A DNA stretch of 64,000 nt from Boswellia sacra. Lineage: Eukaryota > Streptophyta > Magnoliopsida > Sapindales > Burseraceae. The DNA is taken from assembly GCA_013180625.2 (NCBI GenBank), contig SNVD02012295.1, positions 434,001-498,000 of the forward strand, read 5' to 3'. Under the pieces are notes generated by a model. That model was not told the DNA's origin. It did no database searches and saw only the letters and a list, made by a program, of their open reading frames with translations. Position numbers and translations under genes: made by a program. The number at the start of each line of letters is the position of its first letter. Within the stretch, counting starts at the first letter, position 1. Shown here in pieces: positions 12,326 through 23,824 of the stretch.

Positions 12326-13728
12326 ATGGCAGATGAGAACTCAAGCTGTGAATCTGACAACTCTATAGACACAATAGATTGGTGTTCAATTGTAGTTGCA
12401 GCACATGAATATCAACAGAGACAGCATCAACAACGAATTCAGGACCTTCAACGACAACTTAGACAACGCGAAGTTTCATTACTAACAGGGCTGGATTGGA
12501 TATTGGATATGCTAAGAAGGAATGATAATAGGATGTTTGCTCACTTTAGAATGAACGCAAATATATTTCACAACTTGTGTGAGAGGCTAGTTAAAGATAA
12601 TCTGATTGAGCAGGATGAGCATGACCAAGTGAGCGTACTTGAGGCAATTGCGATTTTCTTGTATATAATATCACAAAGTGTTCGTTATCGCATTGCGGCC
12701 GAGCGATTTCATCGATCAACCAATACTATAGGCCGACAATTTAAGCGAGTGCTTAATGCATTAATTCGGATGGCGACACTAATTGTGCAACCACGAAATT
12801 TAGGTGCAATACCTCCAGAAGTACGACATAATCCCAAGTTTTACCCATATTTTCAGGTATAAAGTTGATATTTTTTCTTAATTTCTGTTTGACAAGAACT
12901 ATGCTAATGATGTTGTTGATATAGGGATGCATTGGAGCGATCGATGGCACCCATATTGCAGCATCAGTTCCGGCGCATAAGCAAATGGCATACTGTAATC
13001 GGCATGGTGACGTGACCCAAAACATAATGTGTGCTTGCTCATTTGATATGTTATTTACTTATGTGCTAACGGGGTGGGAAGGCAGTGCAAATGATTCAAG
13101 AATATTACAAGAGGCAATTCACAACGAGAATAGTGGGTTTCCTATGCCAGACACAGGTATACAGTACTTAGAAATAATGTATAAACTACTACAACATGTT
13201 TCTAATTTTGATGAATCCCTATACATGAGCATGTGACACTAACTATCGTATGCAGGTTATTTTTATTTGGTTGATTCAGGCTACAGTAACATGGACGGAT
13301 TCCTTGCTCCGTATAGAGGCCAACGGTATCATGCAAGTGAATTTAGAGGGGCAGGAAGACGACCTACTGGACATGAAGAGTTATTTAATAAAAGACATGC
13401 GTCATTGCGCAACGTAATTGAGAGGTGTTTCGGGGTGTTGAAGAAAAGATTTCCAATTCTCAAGTCAATGCCTAATTTCAGCCTCCAAACCCAACGTCTT
13501 ATTCCTGTGGCATGTTGTACGTTACATAATTTTATTCGACTGAACAGTAGGTCTGATCGATTGTTCACGATATACGAGACGGATGACATGGAAGTTATGG
13601 AGGAGCAATATAGAGATATGCCCACAGTTGAACTGAACATGTCAATTGAACGAACAGAATCATGAAGACAGTATAGGAACAACATAGCTTTAAGGATGTG
13701 GCAGGATTATATTCAACGTGGAAGATAG
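12326..13728 (+). pseudogene. PIF/Harbinger DDE transposase, early stop near C-terminus
   Basis: This is a DDE endonuclease-type transposase (DDE_Tnp_4, HARBI1-like). Exons are 12326-12856, 12925-13156 and 13256-13665, joined by two short GT-AG introns in consistent phase. The 390-residue product has a glutamine-rich coiled N-terminus, then MNANIFHNLCERL and a helix-turn-helix-like segment, then the catalytic region. The acidic triad is visible: D184 in GAIDGTH (codon 12943), D234 in GSANDSR (13093) and E310 in NVIERCFGVLKKRFPIL (13420). The frame ends with TGA at 13663-13665. The same frame then continues 20 codons to TAG at 13728 and contains the conserved tail IALRMWQDY, so the stop is probably secondary. 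All catalytic residues are intact, and whether the truncated protein works is unknown. The start at 12326 is the first Met after an upstream hydrophobic stretch. Confidence 0.88.
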
Positions 13729-14120
13729 ATATTTGTAATCATATATTTGTTTTTTATTGTAATGTGTTCGGGTATGTAAGGAAATAGTAATAACTGTTAA
13801 CAAGCTTATTATTTATACAGTTTAATGGAACAAGTGTTTTGGATTCATTTCCAAACGCATTTTATCTTTTTGTTTTGAAGATTTATTTCAATGACTCATT
13901 ATGTTGTTTTTCTTTTAAAAATTTCCGATGTGTTCTTTTATAAATCCAGTACTTTGGTTTTCAACTGAATTTAGGAATATGTGATTGATTTTGAATTTTT
14001 TTGAATTTTGAAAAAAATATGTGGTAGAAATTGGATAGAAATTGTATTGAAAAATGTGCAAAACAAAAAACTAGATTTGAAAACAAGAAAGAACAGAGAA
14101 CAATTCCAGAATTCATTTCC

Positions 14121-14340
14121 AAATACATATCTTGTTTTTGTTCTCAAAATTCCAATTCCAAAAAACATTTTCAAACGCATATCTTATTTTTGTTCTCAAA
14201 ATTCCATTTTCAGAAAACATTTCTAAACGCATATCTTGTTTCTGTTCTCGAAATTCTATTTCCAGAAAACATTTCCAAACGCATATCCTGTTTCTGTTCT
14301 CGAAATTTCATTTTCAGAAAATATTTTCAAACGCATATCT
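14121..14340 (+). repeat. 52-bp subterminal tandem repeat of the Harbinger element
   Basis: The phrase AAACGCATATC recurs at an exact 52-bp spacing (CAT at 14126, 14178, 14230, 14282 and 14334). Intervening text is of the type TTGTTTCTGTTCTCGAAATT and CCAGAAAACATTT. A related single unit lies near 13850. Subterminal repeats are common transposase or ORF1 binding regions, and that role here is inference. Confidence 0.75.
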
Positions 14341-14433
14341 ATTACCTAAAATACATTCTTCGAATCCATAAAATTCATTTTTCAAATCATTCTGAAAACA
14401 AAAACACTAAAAACAAGAAGGAACGCACCCTTC

Positions 14434-16090
14434 TTTCTCCACTTCGCCATCTTGCCTCTCCCCTCCGCCTTTGCTAATTATCACAACTCCTCCACTAAAC
14501 CATCTGCCATCACCATTACACCATGTACCATCATGTGCTCTGCGCAAATTTTTTTTTTTTTTTAAAAAAAAAAGCCCAAGTACATCATATCCTCTGACCA
14601 ATTCAAACCAAAATTGTTTCACCACCCAAAGTTTCCAAACACACCACCAACCAATCTTACGAAACAAAATAAAAGAAAAGGAAAACTTGTTGCACTCTCT
14701 TTGCCACAAAATTCTCACAAAGTTTCTTCTAAGTCAACATCAACACACTTAAAAAGGTTGGCTCCTTCAATTTCTGCAGTGACCCATTAAAGCCAAAGTT
14801 AGAGCAGCACCCAAACCCACATCGCCAGCAATCATTCAGCAAGCTAAAATTCAAAAGGGGAAAAAAACAACGATTGTTAGAATCACCATTCGGACCAAAA
14901 TTGCCGACCACCCACACCCACACCCACACCCATACAACCACCAAAATTCCAAAAATAAAAAATTATGCAATAACCCATTCTGCCAAAAGAACACATTTCG
15001 CTACCATCATGTGCACCATAGCCATCAGTTAAACGCCACAACCGCAGTTGCACGGCACCACAATCTCATGCACACACCATCTTAGGCACCAAACCAACAG
15101 CTGACGCACAAACCAATACATCAGCATCCCACCACCAAGCCTGCAAACCACCACATATACTAGCACTACCCAAATTTTAAAACTACCCAACACCAGAAAT
15201 AATATTACCCAAAAAAAACCTCAAAATAATCTAACCACCACAAATCAATTGCGAAAATACAAGTCTTCATAATTGTGGTTTATTAATACCTCCAATTGAG
15301 AAATCTGATTGTGATGCCGAATTCTGGTGATGATATCGCTTCCCATGTTAAAAAAAAAAAAAAAAACCAAAAAAACACACCCAGAAGCCCGCAAGCTCTT
15401 CCTTCCGCAGCCACGCCTCTTTTAATTGTCACTCCTCTAGCCTTCTTAAGTAGCAGCAACGTCCATGAAGCTTCACACCCAAATCCAAACAGTAGCTATC
15501 CGTTCACGTTCTGATTTTGTGAAGAGATTGGTGATTGGATTTGAGATGGGGAGACGGGTTATGCAGAAGGAGGAGAAAATTGGTGGTGGGAGGTTGTGGT
15601 GCTCCCGGCGGCGGGAGTGAGGCAGGGGAGGTGTGAAACGAAGAGAAGAAGGAGACGCTGAGAAGAAGGAAAAAAAAACATCAGTTTTATTTTCATATAT
15701 TATCTTTATTAAAATAATAATTATAAAAGGGCATAGAAGTAATTTCAGATTCAATATCCAATTTAACAGAAGTATACTAACACCATGATCATTTGAAGCC
15801 AATGCTGAAAACTAAGGACCACATCCACGACTAGGCCAAATCTCAAAGTCATTCAAAATATTTTTCCATAGATAATGATGTGGTAGTTGTCCATTCAAAA
15901 AAATCACATCAGGTTAGATTGTATAAAGATAATTATATAGATGGATTGTCTATCTAAAATTATTTGTACTTATATAATTCCTTTTTAATTTGGTTAGGTT
16001 GATTATTGTGGTTAAATTAAAGCGTATAATATCAATTTTTAATAATACAATTAATAGTGTTTTCTTGATTAACATAGACTCGGTGTTTAA
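14434..16090. other. Spacer, partly pyrimidine/purine biased
   Basis: No gene is recognised. It contains a poly-T/poly-A junction (about 14550-14571), a hexamer run of CCCACA type (about 14909-14932) and an A-rich stretch at about 15350-15366. A purine-rich block at 15520-15670 would be a CT-rich leader on the - strand. The small reading frames on both strands look like by-products of composition. Confidence 0.35.
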
Positions 16091-16097
16091 CTCTGCC

Positions 16098-16285
16098 AAT
16101 TATTTTTCTGTGCTTGGTATATAATTATATTATTCTGATTTGTGTCTCATTTTTGTGCAATTTTGTTCTTGAAAATCATGGAAGCTTGACCTTTTTCTTG
16201 AGGACGCTGCATCGATGCGCACGCCCACGCGCTTGCTCGGTTGTGCTGTCAACCAGCAAAGGTGCTTGGCCTGTCAAAAGCTTAG
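16098..16285 (+). repeat. Left arm of a widely spaced inverted repeat
   Basis: This segment (GAAGCTTGACCTTTTTCTTG, GAGGACGCTGC, GGTTGTGCTGTCAAC) is closely matched by the reverse complement of 17755-17938. A 1.5-kb AT-rich repeat-filled spacer lies between. The arms are probably two oppositely inserted copies of one element, or the ends of one larger element. Confidence 0.65.
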
Positions 16286-16670
16286 GTGAGCTGACAGGCT
16301 GTCACATTGACCAAACTTTAAATTGAGTTGTCCCTTTTATCCTCGGCCTGGGCCTACTCCAGCCCAGCCCGCTTCTGCTTACAATCTTATTATTCCTTAT
16401 GTTCGTCCATACATTTTCTTGGGCAGTTGGACACTTAATATTAGATATTTTAAAAGAGTGGTGCCATATCTTATTTATACCACCTAACGACGAAGTGGAC
16501 TAAGTGGATGATTTAAATGGAAAATTCGTGGAGTGGTCGGTTTTGCCTTTTCAAGTCTCTTTTTTTTTTTTTCAAAGAGATTGTTTTTATTTTCTATTTT
16601 GATATTATCTAATTATGGTTAAATATTAATAAAATTTGTAGTCATAATACTATCATCCAATTACAACAAG

Positions 16671-16986
16671 AATAATACTGTATTTATACATTTTTTATGT
16701 AAACTTTTGTACATAAATATATGAAATAGATGTCAAAACACAAAATTATGTTCAAATTTATAGTCATTTATTTACAAAGTTAAGTACTTATAATAGTTGA
16801 TGAGTTGACGACATCATGACATCAAATACAACATTCTGACGGTAAATCTCAATTGTAATCAATTGCCATAAATTTGTAAATACTTATTTTATTTAATCGT
16901 GAAACAATATTTTTGTACATTTTTACAAAATTTATATACCTATGTACAAAAGTTTAGATAAAAAAATGTATAAATACAGTATTATT
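16671..16986. repeat. Hairpin-forming inverted repeat (MITE-like)
   Basis: Arms 16671-16722 and 16933-16986 are inverted copies with only a few mismatches. The left arm begins AATAATACTGTATTTATACA and the right arm ends with its reverse complement. They enclose about 210 bp. A transcript would fold into a long hairpin. The left arm belongs to the same repeat as 6300-6360. Confidence 0.65.
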
Positions 16987-17081
16987 AATGTACTGGCCAT
17001 AAATCAAAAAAGTAAAAAGTGCCAACAACATTTTTGTACATGTTTACAATTCCTATATACCCGTTGACAACTTTTATTTTA

Positions 17082-17126
<45 letters not shown>

Positions 17127-17650
17127 AATTTATAAATTATATATATACTTCACTACTTTTATACGAAAATGCATTTGACTGTCAGGCAAAAAATAAATAG
17201 TATCTAGGCTAGAAATCGGATAAATAACTAGTGCAAAAAAAATTATATTTGTTTACATCTTTTAATACGGATCAAGAAAAATTCTTTTTTTTGGCCTTTT
17301 ATGCAAACATTAGTGCATTAATATTATTTTATTAAAATGTGCAAGTTTTATATAAATTTTATTTGTTGTTTACAACTTTCATGTGAAAATATATTTGATC
17401 ACTTTTATATAAATAAATAGTGAATTTCCTTGTTTTTCCTCTCTCATTTGAAAAGTTTTGCATTAACAATATTTTTATAAACATTACGAATGTTATACAA
17501 CTTTTATTTGTGTTTGCAATTTTCATATAAAAATATATTTGATTATTTTGTCGTAAAATAAATAGTGATTTTGATTATAAAAGAAAACAATTGACAGAGA
17601 AACAACACTTTTTAAACAGTTTACAATCTTTATAGACAATTTACATTTGC
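16880..17650. repeat. Degenerate direct repeats, family shared with 29380-29760
   Basis: Loosely repeated phrases of the type AAAATATATTTGATTATTTT, AAAATAAATAGTGATTTTG and CTAGAAA(C/T)CG recur several times here. They occur again at 29430-29500 and 29650-29720, and inverted near 27600-27690. No coding potential is seen. This is a diverged interspersed repeat family. Confidence 0.5.
17091..17124. repeat. (TA)17 microsatellite
   Basis: Uninterrupted TA dinucleotides inside a region of degenerate direct repeats. Confidence 0.95.
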
Positions 17651-17754
17651 CTACTCTACTACTACAGCAACAATACAGTTCCTAGAGTAAGATACGGTAG
17701 TAGAAGGTACAGGTACGAAGCGTGTACCGTAGCCAAATCCAAGTTGGGTCTAGT

Positions 17755-17938
17755 TTTTGAAGTTTTGACAACACCTAGGCAACTGACAGTTGACAGCACA
17801 ACCTAGTGAGCGCATGTGTGTGGTTACTGACGCAGTGTCCTCAAGGAAAAAGGTCAAGCTTCTACGATTTCCAATACAAAATGCGAAAAATGAGACAATA
17901 AGAACATATATATACCGAACACGAAATAGGAATTGCAA
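17755..17938 (-). repeat. Right arm of the widely spaced inverted repeat
   Basis: Reverse-complement partner of 16098-16285. It shares GAAGCTTGACCTTTTTCCTT, GGACACTGCGTC and GGTTGTGCTGTCAAC on the - strand. Confidence 0.65.
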
Positions 17939-18329
17939 AAATGAAAGATTAATTAAGTAAACAGTATTAATTATATTATTACAATTTATAATTTCATATC
18001 ATAAAATTTAAATTGAACCATAACAATCCATTTAATTTTGGATTACGCGAGTAAAAACAATTTTAATTTAGATATATAATCAATGTATATATGATTATTT
18101 TTAAACAATTTGATATGATATGATTTTCTTGAATTAATAATTATCATAATATTTATTATAAATCTATTTATTTATTATTATTTTCCACCGTTCTAATGAT
18201 ATTTTTCTAACTCAAAAGGATATAAGATTAATTGTATGAAATGATTGTATTAAAAATGCTAATTGAATCATAATATATTCTTTCCAGTCTTAACAACTAT
18301 GTACACACATTTTTATGTATAAATTAATA

Positions 18330-18505
18330 TTGGTTTATCTATTTATAATTATATATCACTTTTACCCTTCTAATTATCTTGCATCACATCCGGATGTATA
18401 AAAAAGCTTATACCCAAAATTTATAACTAACAGTATTGTTTTTGGTATATTTTGATGATAATATTCCAAATAAATTAAAGTTATATTAACATTTAAAGAT
18501 AATTA
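18330..18505 (-). repeat. Interspersed repeat, intact (empty-site) copy
   Basis: The reverse complement of this block matches 20705-20808 joined directly to 26849-26960. Shared phrases include CGGATGTGATGCAAG, GGGTATAAGCTTTT/GGATATAAACTTTC and ATTATCATCAAAATAT. It is the same repeat without the retrotransposon inserted, and so shows the ancestral target site. Confidence 0.7.
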
Positions 18506-19473
18506 GAAAAAAATTAAAATAAAAAATATAAACAATTCTGAAGATAGTTGTCGAAAAGCAAAAAGCAACTCATCAATAAGGATGGATACCCGGCCCAGGA
18601 GGCAGGAAAGCCCCATCCCCCGGTTTATCATCATAGATTAGGGATTAGTACCCGGATTTTTTAATTAAATATTTTATTGTTTTTATGACAAATATTATAA
18701 AAGAAGTAATAAAATTTATTAATTTTATAAAAAAATTTATATAAATATGTATTAATATGCATTTTATGTTACACTGGAATATTATGTGTATATACAAAAA
18801 ATTTTATAAAAAAAAAAATTTTGTAAAATACACCTCCCACACTAAAGAACATGCAGGATGTTTGCTGCCTGTACCTTGCCCAATAGTTATCTTAAGACTT
18901 TAAAAATTAATAAATAAAATTTCAGGTAGGTGACTTCTGTGTAATCAAAGGCAGTGGAAGAATTACAATAATTATGGTTACAAATGCTTAACAGAACTTA
19001 AAAAAGAACGCTCAATGTGTTGTAGAAAGAAAATATCTTTTTATTTAGATTCTGAATGAAAATAATGGATTATATGAGCTTTAAGTACAATTGCACTTAA
19101 AATTATGAAAAAAGAAGATTGATTGTTGGATATAAACAACAATTATTATTCAAACATAGAATTAACAATTTGAAGATATTCTTATTTAATTTAAAATTAT
19201 ATATTTTATATCTTAGTTTCTTTTTTAAAAAAAATCATTTTATAACAGGTCGCCAATTAGAATTAAAGAACATGTGTGTAACACGGCCGCAACTATCTGT
19301 GCATGTAGGCAGTGTGAGAAGAGTTTCCCATGCATCTCTTAACTTTTATCCAATATGCATGATATGTGTTACCTTCCACAAAATAGATTTTAAATGAATA
19401 CTTTATTTAAATTTTAGCATGTAACTCTTTTTAATTTTTAGCATCTAACATTTGATTAATTAAAGATTTCATT
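18506..19473. other. AT-rich spacer upstream of the ubiquitin-like gene
   Basis: Mostly featureless, AT-rich sequence. A short GC-richer stretch at about 18580-18650 (CCCGGCCCAGGAGGC, CCCCATCCCCCGG) resembles the CCCCG-rich interior of hAT-like repeats seen near 29850. No promoter element could be assigned with confidence. Confidence 0.3.
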
Positions 19474-19908
19474 ATGGCAACTATTAGATTTGTTTTCAAC
19501 GTGTCGTGCCCTGACATTTCTATGCCAATGTCCGCCACCATCTCCGATTTGAAGTCCGAGATTCAGAGGTTGATCGGCATGGACAAAGCGAGACAAAAAT
19601 TAATGCACGGAGAGCAGGTGTTAGCTGACGAGAAGATGATCGGGGATTACGATTTCGGAGCACAGGTCAATCTCAATCTCTCTATTTATGAGTTTGACAT
19701 TCTGATCAAATTTATGTCGAGGAAAGTTGAAGTCAGAGTGGAGAAAGGAAATACCGTTGCTGAATTGAAGAAAAAGATTAAGGAACGTTGGGGGTATTCA
19801 GTTGAAAACATGGACATTTACCACAAGTCCGAGAAAATGCTTGATTTTCTTTCCCTCTCCCATTATGGGGTTAATGAACGCTCGGAAATCGAATTGAAGA
19901 TTAAGTAA
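19474..19908 (+). CDS. Protein with two tandem ubiquitin-like domains
   Basis: This is an intronless 144-residue protein made of two ubiquitin-like (beta-grasp) domains in series, about residues 3-72 and 75-144. Domain 1 shows the ubiquitin pattern in the segments TISDLKSEIQRLIGMDKARQ, LMHGEQVLADEKMIGDYDF and VNLNLSI. Domain 2 shows EVRVEKGNTVAELKKKIKER, IYHKSEKMLD and SEIELKIK. There is no C-terminal Gly-Gly, so it should not be conjugated like ubiquitin. The family usually acts as an adaptor or receptor-like binding module, but its role here is unknown. The frame is clean and the codon use looks normal, so it is probably expressed. Lack of introns and isolation between repeats could mean a retrogene. 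No partner gene lies beside it. Confidence 0.85.
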   Translation: MATIRFVFNVSCPDISMPMSATISDLKSEIQRLIGMDKARQKLMHGEQVLADEKMIGDYDFGAQVNLNLSIYEFDILIKFMSRKVEVRVEKGNTVAELKKKIKERWGYSVENMDIYHKSEKMLDFLSLSHYGVNERSEIELKIK

Positions 19909-20803
19909 CCTTATATCGTCAAAATAAGGAATAAGATCGGGTTATCAAAAAATTTTAGTTATTTATCTATTGATGTTGTTATTGTTATAAGCAATAATTT
20001 GATTGTTGAATCAAATAGGGAATAATTTTAGTTTATTTTATCTTATTGTTATAAGGAATAATTTGATTATTGAATCAAATAGGGAATAATTTTATCTTAA
20101 TCTATGTTGTTAGTGTTGTTGTCATTAATAAAATTATTATTACTATTTATTATCTGTTCTATATTGAATTTATCATTGATTCAACAACTTTTACAATAAA
20201 AAAAGAAAAAATAATTTATTAGATAAATAACTGACACAACAACATTTGTGTTCACAATTTATGTTAGTCTCCTGATCAGCAGGAATAGCATTGTCCCATC
20301 GATGCCATGCCAGTTCTCAAAAAAAAAAAAAAAAATGCATAGTTTAATTATCATAGCAACATATTGAAACATAATTTACATAAGGTTATAACAATAGTGA
20401 GATGCAAAATGTTTAAAAAAAATGAGTGGAAGCTACGAAGAGATCAGGATTTCCAGCAATTATTAAACAGAATCAGTAGATCTTGGAAATCCATAAGTAA
20501 TACTGGTAAAGGTAATCCTTTGCAAGTAACATTCAAGCAAACATAACATCGAAATAGGGAAATTATTTTCTCACACACATACGCATCGCGTATGCATACA
20601 CACACGTATGATTCATTTTATAGGTAAATATACATGTATATTTACAAAAAAATATATTTTTAATTAAATATTATATATTTTTTAATTATCTAATATTTAA
20701 AGATAAATTTAATTACGTATTTTTAATATTTATCTAATTTATCTTTAAATATTAATATAACTTTTATCTATAATATTATCATCAAAATATTTCAATAATA
20801 ATA
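19909..20803. other. AT-rich spacer
   Basis: It contains a short local duplication (ATAATTTGATT.TTGAATCAAATAGGGAATAATTTTA, at about 19992 and 20046), the 3' UTR of the ubiquitin-like gene and an A-run at 20320-20335. No gene is recognised. The last part (20705-20808) belongs to the repeat interrupted by the retrotransposon. Confidence 0.4.
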
Positions 20804-20808
20804 CTCTT

Positions 20809-21182
20809 TGTTATGGCCATAACAAAATTGGGTCTCGATTAAATCTAAGCCCACTATTAAAGCCCATTATTTGGGTCTATTGTCTGGGTCCCACAATGAC
20901 TCCTCCTAATATCTATATAAACCCTCTGGATTTTTGCTCAAGGTATGCACACTTTTCTGAACTCATTCTCTCTCTAAATTTCCTTTGCTTTTGAGAGCTT
21001 CTCTCTCAAGGAAATTCTCCCAGAAAATTTCGAAGTGTCGGAAACTGACTTGAGCGTCGGAGGGTTTTCGCCGGCACCACTGCCGGCACTCCTGACTATT
21101 TTTCTTTGTTCTCAGGATTGGACTCGACGTACAATTAGAGCTCCGACCCGCTTTCCGGTCATCTGGAAATCGTGCATCAACA
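20809..21182 (+). repeat. 5' LTR
   Basis: It begins TGTTATGGCCATAAC and ends GCATCAACA. A TATA-like CTATATAAACCC lies near 20911-20922, with pyrimidine-rich transcribed sequence after it. The 3' partner is 26475-26848, whose penultimate base is T instead of C (ends ATA). Confidence 0.93.
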
Positions 21183-21183
21183 G

Positions 21184-21205
21184 TTGGCGCCGTCTGTGGG
21201 AACGA
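21184..21205 (+). other. Primer-binding site
   Basis: TTGGCGCCGTCTGTGGGA begins one base after the 5' LTR. This is the usual place and form of the minus-strand tRNA primer site in plant Ty3/gypsy elements. Confidence 0.85.
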
Positions 21206-21257
21206 CAATCTAAGCCTCTTTAGTTGTTACTCCCATTCAAACATAATCAAACACATC

Positions 21258-23789
21258 ATGAGTCACGCATCCCAACACTCAACCTCTCTAGAGGTTGATG
21301 AAGAAATCGAGGTAGAAGCACCTCCCGGACGTCGAAGGGTAGTTGATACAGGGAGAGCTTTAGTGATATTCTCTGGGATGGGCCCTAACCCCAAGCAACC
21401 CCGACTTCCACTTAAGAAACCGAGGAAAGGCAAGACGAGTCGATTGATAACCATGGAGCATACCATGCGAAATTTTGGTGAACAAATGAACCGTATGGTG
21501 ACTATGTTCAACCAAGCTTTTGGACAAAGTACTCAACAGGCTGCAAATACTGCTGAAAATAACCCAATGAATGCTATGATGGTAGCTAATGTCCCAACTG
21601 ATGTCGGTGGACATACTGACCTGGTCGCCCAGACCACTAGATTACCTCTCCAGCAGGTCATTCAACCAAATCTTTCCCATTCTATTGTTCAGGGAGGAGA
21701 TGGTCGCCCAAAGATCCCTCCTCCTCCACTCATTATATTTGAACAACGATTGGAAGCAGTAGACCTTCGTCACTCTTTAAATAAAAAGCATCATACAAGT
21801 GTCGAGCAAGAACCAAAAGGAAGTAATGTTGATCAGCCAACCTATTCTTATCATGGTCCTTACGCTCCAAGAGGCAACTTCCAATCAAAAAGAAATCGCC
21901 CCAACTCACCACCTAGAAGTAAGGATCATCGCCCAGATGTTATCCCAATGGATGTCTCAGAAGAGGAAACATCAGATAATCATTATGCGGAATTCAAGCG
22001 AGAAATGGATGAGAAAATTCATAAACTGGAGAAGTTGATTAAGCGTTCAGGAGGAGAAGAGGATGGTCGTCCACAATGGGAATCACCCTTTGCTAAAGAT
22101 ATTCTAAGGGAAAGATACCCGTACGGATTTCGGATGCCACAACTTGAGCTTTACCAAGGGACAACTGACCCCCGAGAGCATTTAAACTCTTTTGTTTCTC
22201 ATATGGAGATACAAGGGGTCTCAGGAGCAATAAGGTGTAGAACTTTCTCTCTTACCTTTGGAGGATCAGCTAAGTAATGGTATAGGAGGTTACCAGCCTC
22301 ATCCATCTCTAGCTTTGATAAGCTTGCTCGTAGTTTTCTCACACACTTTAGCAATATGAAAACAAGAAGTCGACCAGCACAGAGCCTTCTTTCAATCAAG
22401 TAGGGTTGTAATGAATCACTCCGTGCATTCGTGGACAGGTACCAGCGGGAGGTTGCTCGAGTGGATCTATTTAATGATGGTTATGCTATGCAAGGTCTGG
22501 TCCAAGGAATCAAAGGGGAGCTCCTTTTAGCATGGGAATTCTCTGTTAACCTCCCACGCACGTACCAAGAAGCATTAGCAAGGATCTCTAGCCATGCCGA
22601 TGCAGAGGAGATTTTTCAAGCAAATTACCCTGGGCAAACTCCAGTGACGCCTAATTCCTCACGTACAGATAGACGACCATATGACAATCACAGAAGAGAA
22701 CATCATGATAGAAATCAGAGGTCAACCTCAGATCGACACTCCGCGCAAGATACATTTAAAAATGATCATCTCTTGTTGCAAGGGCCATCCATCCAACCCC
22801 GCCAAGAGCCTAATGATCGACCCCAAGAGGAGCACCGTACTTTCACATTACTTAACATGCTACAGTATGATATCTTGAAAGAAATCAAAGATAAGGGACT
22901 ACTGAAAGAACCTGCCCCTTTACGGTCGGATCAAAGAGCAAGAGATAAGAGAAAGTTTTGCCATTTCCACCGGGCTCATGGTCATAACACTGCAGATTGC
23001 TTTGAATTGAGGAAACAAATTGAGAGTCTTATCAAGGATGGCCAGCTACAAGAATACATTTATCGCCCCCCCGAACCGTCTAGCAAGAATGACAAAGGGA
23101 AAGAACCATTAGAAGAAGTAGCCACGATTTTTGGGGGAGTAGTGGCTGGTCCAAGTGCCTAAGCCCGAAGGCACCTAGCTAAGTAAGCAAGATATGACCT
23201 CCCTCGTTATGAAGTCAACTTGACGGCTTCTTCTACCAATGCTAGGAATCATGACGTTATCTCTTTTTCATCTCAAGATGCTCATGGTATCCATCATCCT
23301 CATTGTGATGCCTTGGTCCTCACCGTAATTGTGGCCAATAAAAGGTTAAAAAGAGTATTGATTGACAACGAGAGCTCAGCTGACATAATGTCTTTGGATG
23401 CATTTGATCGATTGGGTCTTAACCGTAGAGATATGAGAGGCATCCAAACTTCTCTGATGGGATTCGCTGGAGGAAAGGTTATTCCCGAAGGAGTAATTTC
23501 GTTACCTGTGACCTTGGGAGAAGGCTCCCTACATACAACCAAGATGGTGAATTTTCTCGTGGTAGATCATCCGGGTGTTTATAACGCCATTCTTGGATGA
23601 CCATCACTTTATAACTTCAAAGCAGTAATGGGTGTCTATCATCATATCTTGAAGTTTCCAACACCTTCGGGGATAGGAGAAGTTAAAGGAGAACAGCAAG
23701 CCTCTCAAGAATGCTACAACATGGCTTTTAAAGAGAAGGCACATAAGCTATTGATGATTCGAGGAGAACCTTCCGTGGGCATAAGCTAA
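21258..23789 (+). pseudogene. Retrotransposon gag-protease, several stop codons
   Basis: One continuous reading frame from ATG 21258 encodes capsid-type gag and then aspartic protease. Gag shows the conserved core around PQLELYQGTTDPREHLNSF, the region after WYRRLP, and a C-terminal knuckle CHFHRAHGHNTADCFELRK. The protease lies near 23340-23600, with its active site reading LIDNESSAD, where the family has Gly rather than Glu after Asn. The frame is interrupted in place by TAA 22275, TAG 22401, TAA 23160, TAA 23184 and TGA 23598, and ends TAA 23787. There are no frameshifts. The product is not functional. Confidence 0.9.
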
Positions 23790-23824
23790 GTGGGCGAATA
23801 CTACCAAGTACTCGAGATCCCACT

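Larger units (their letters stand above)
7443..14430 (+). mobile_element. PIF/Harbinger DNA transposon, two-gene, decayed
   Basis: This is a 7-kb element holding the two genes typical of plant PIF/Harbinger transposons in the same orientation: a Myb/SANT-like ORF1 and a DDE transposase. The proposed left end is GGCTGTGTGCGATAACG at 7443, and the right end (reverse complement) is GGGTGCGTTCCTTCTTG ending at 14430. Both are flanked by TTC (7440-7442 and 14431-14433). The termini agree only partly, and TTC differs from the usual TTA/TAA target site, so the boundaries are tentative. The right boundary is supported by homology to an inverted fragment at about 28066-28300 that stops at the same place. 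Subterminal zones contain related GTTT/AACGCATATC-type repeats. Both genes have one premature TGA, so the copy is probably immobile on its own. Confidence 0.65.

Noticed and set aside
14031..14477. 148-codon frame with repeated FLFSKFHFQKTF-like peptides
   Set aside because: It follows from the 52-bp subterminal DNA repeat of the Harbinger element and has no independent coding signal.
14900..14935. Possible telomere-like array (CCCACA repeats)
   Set aside because: The unit is CCCACA, not the plant telomere unit CCCTAAA, and it is only a few copies long.
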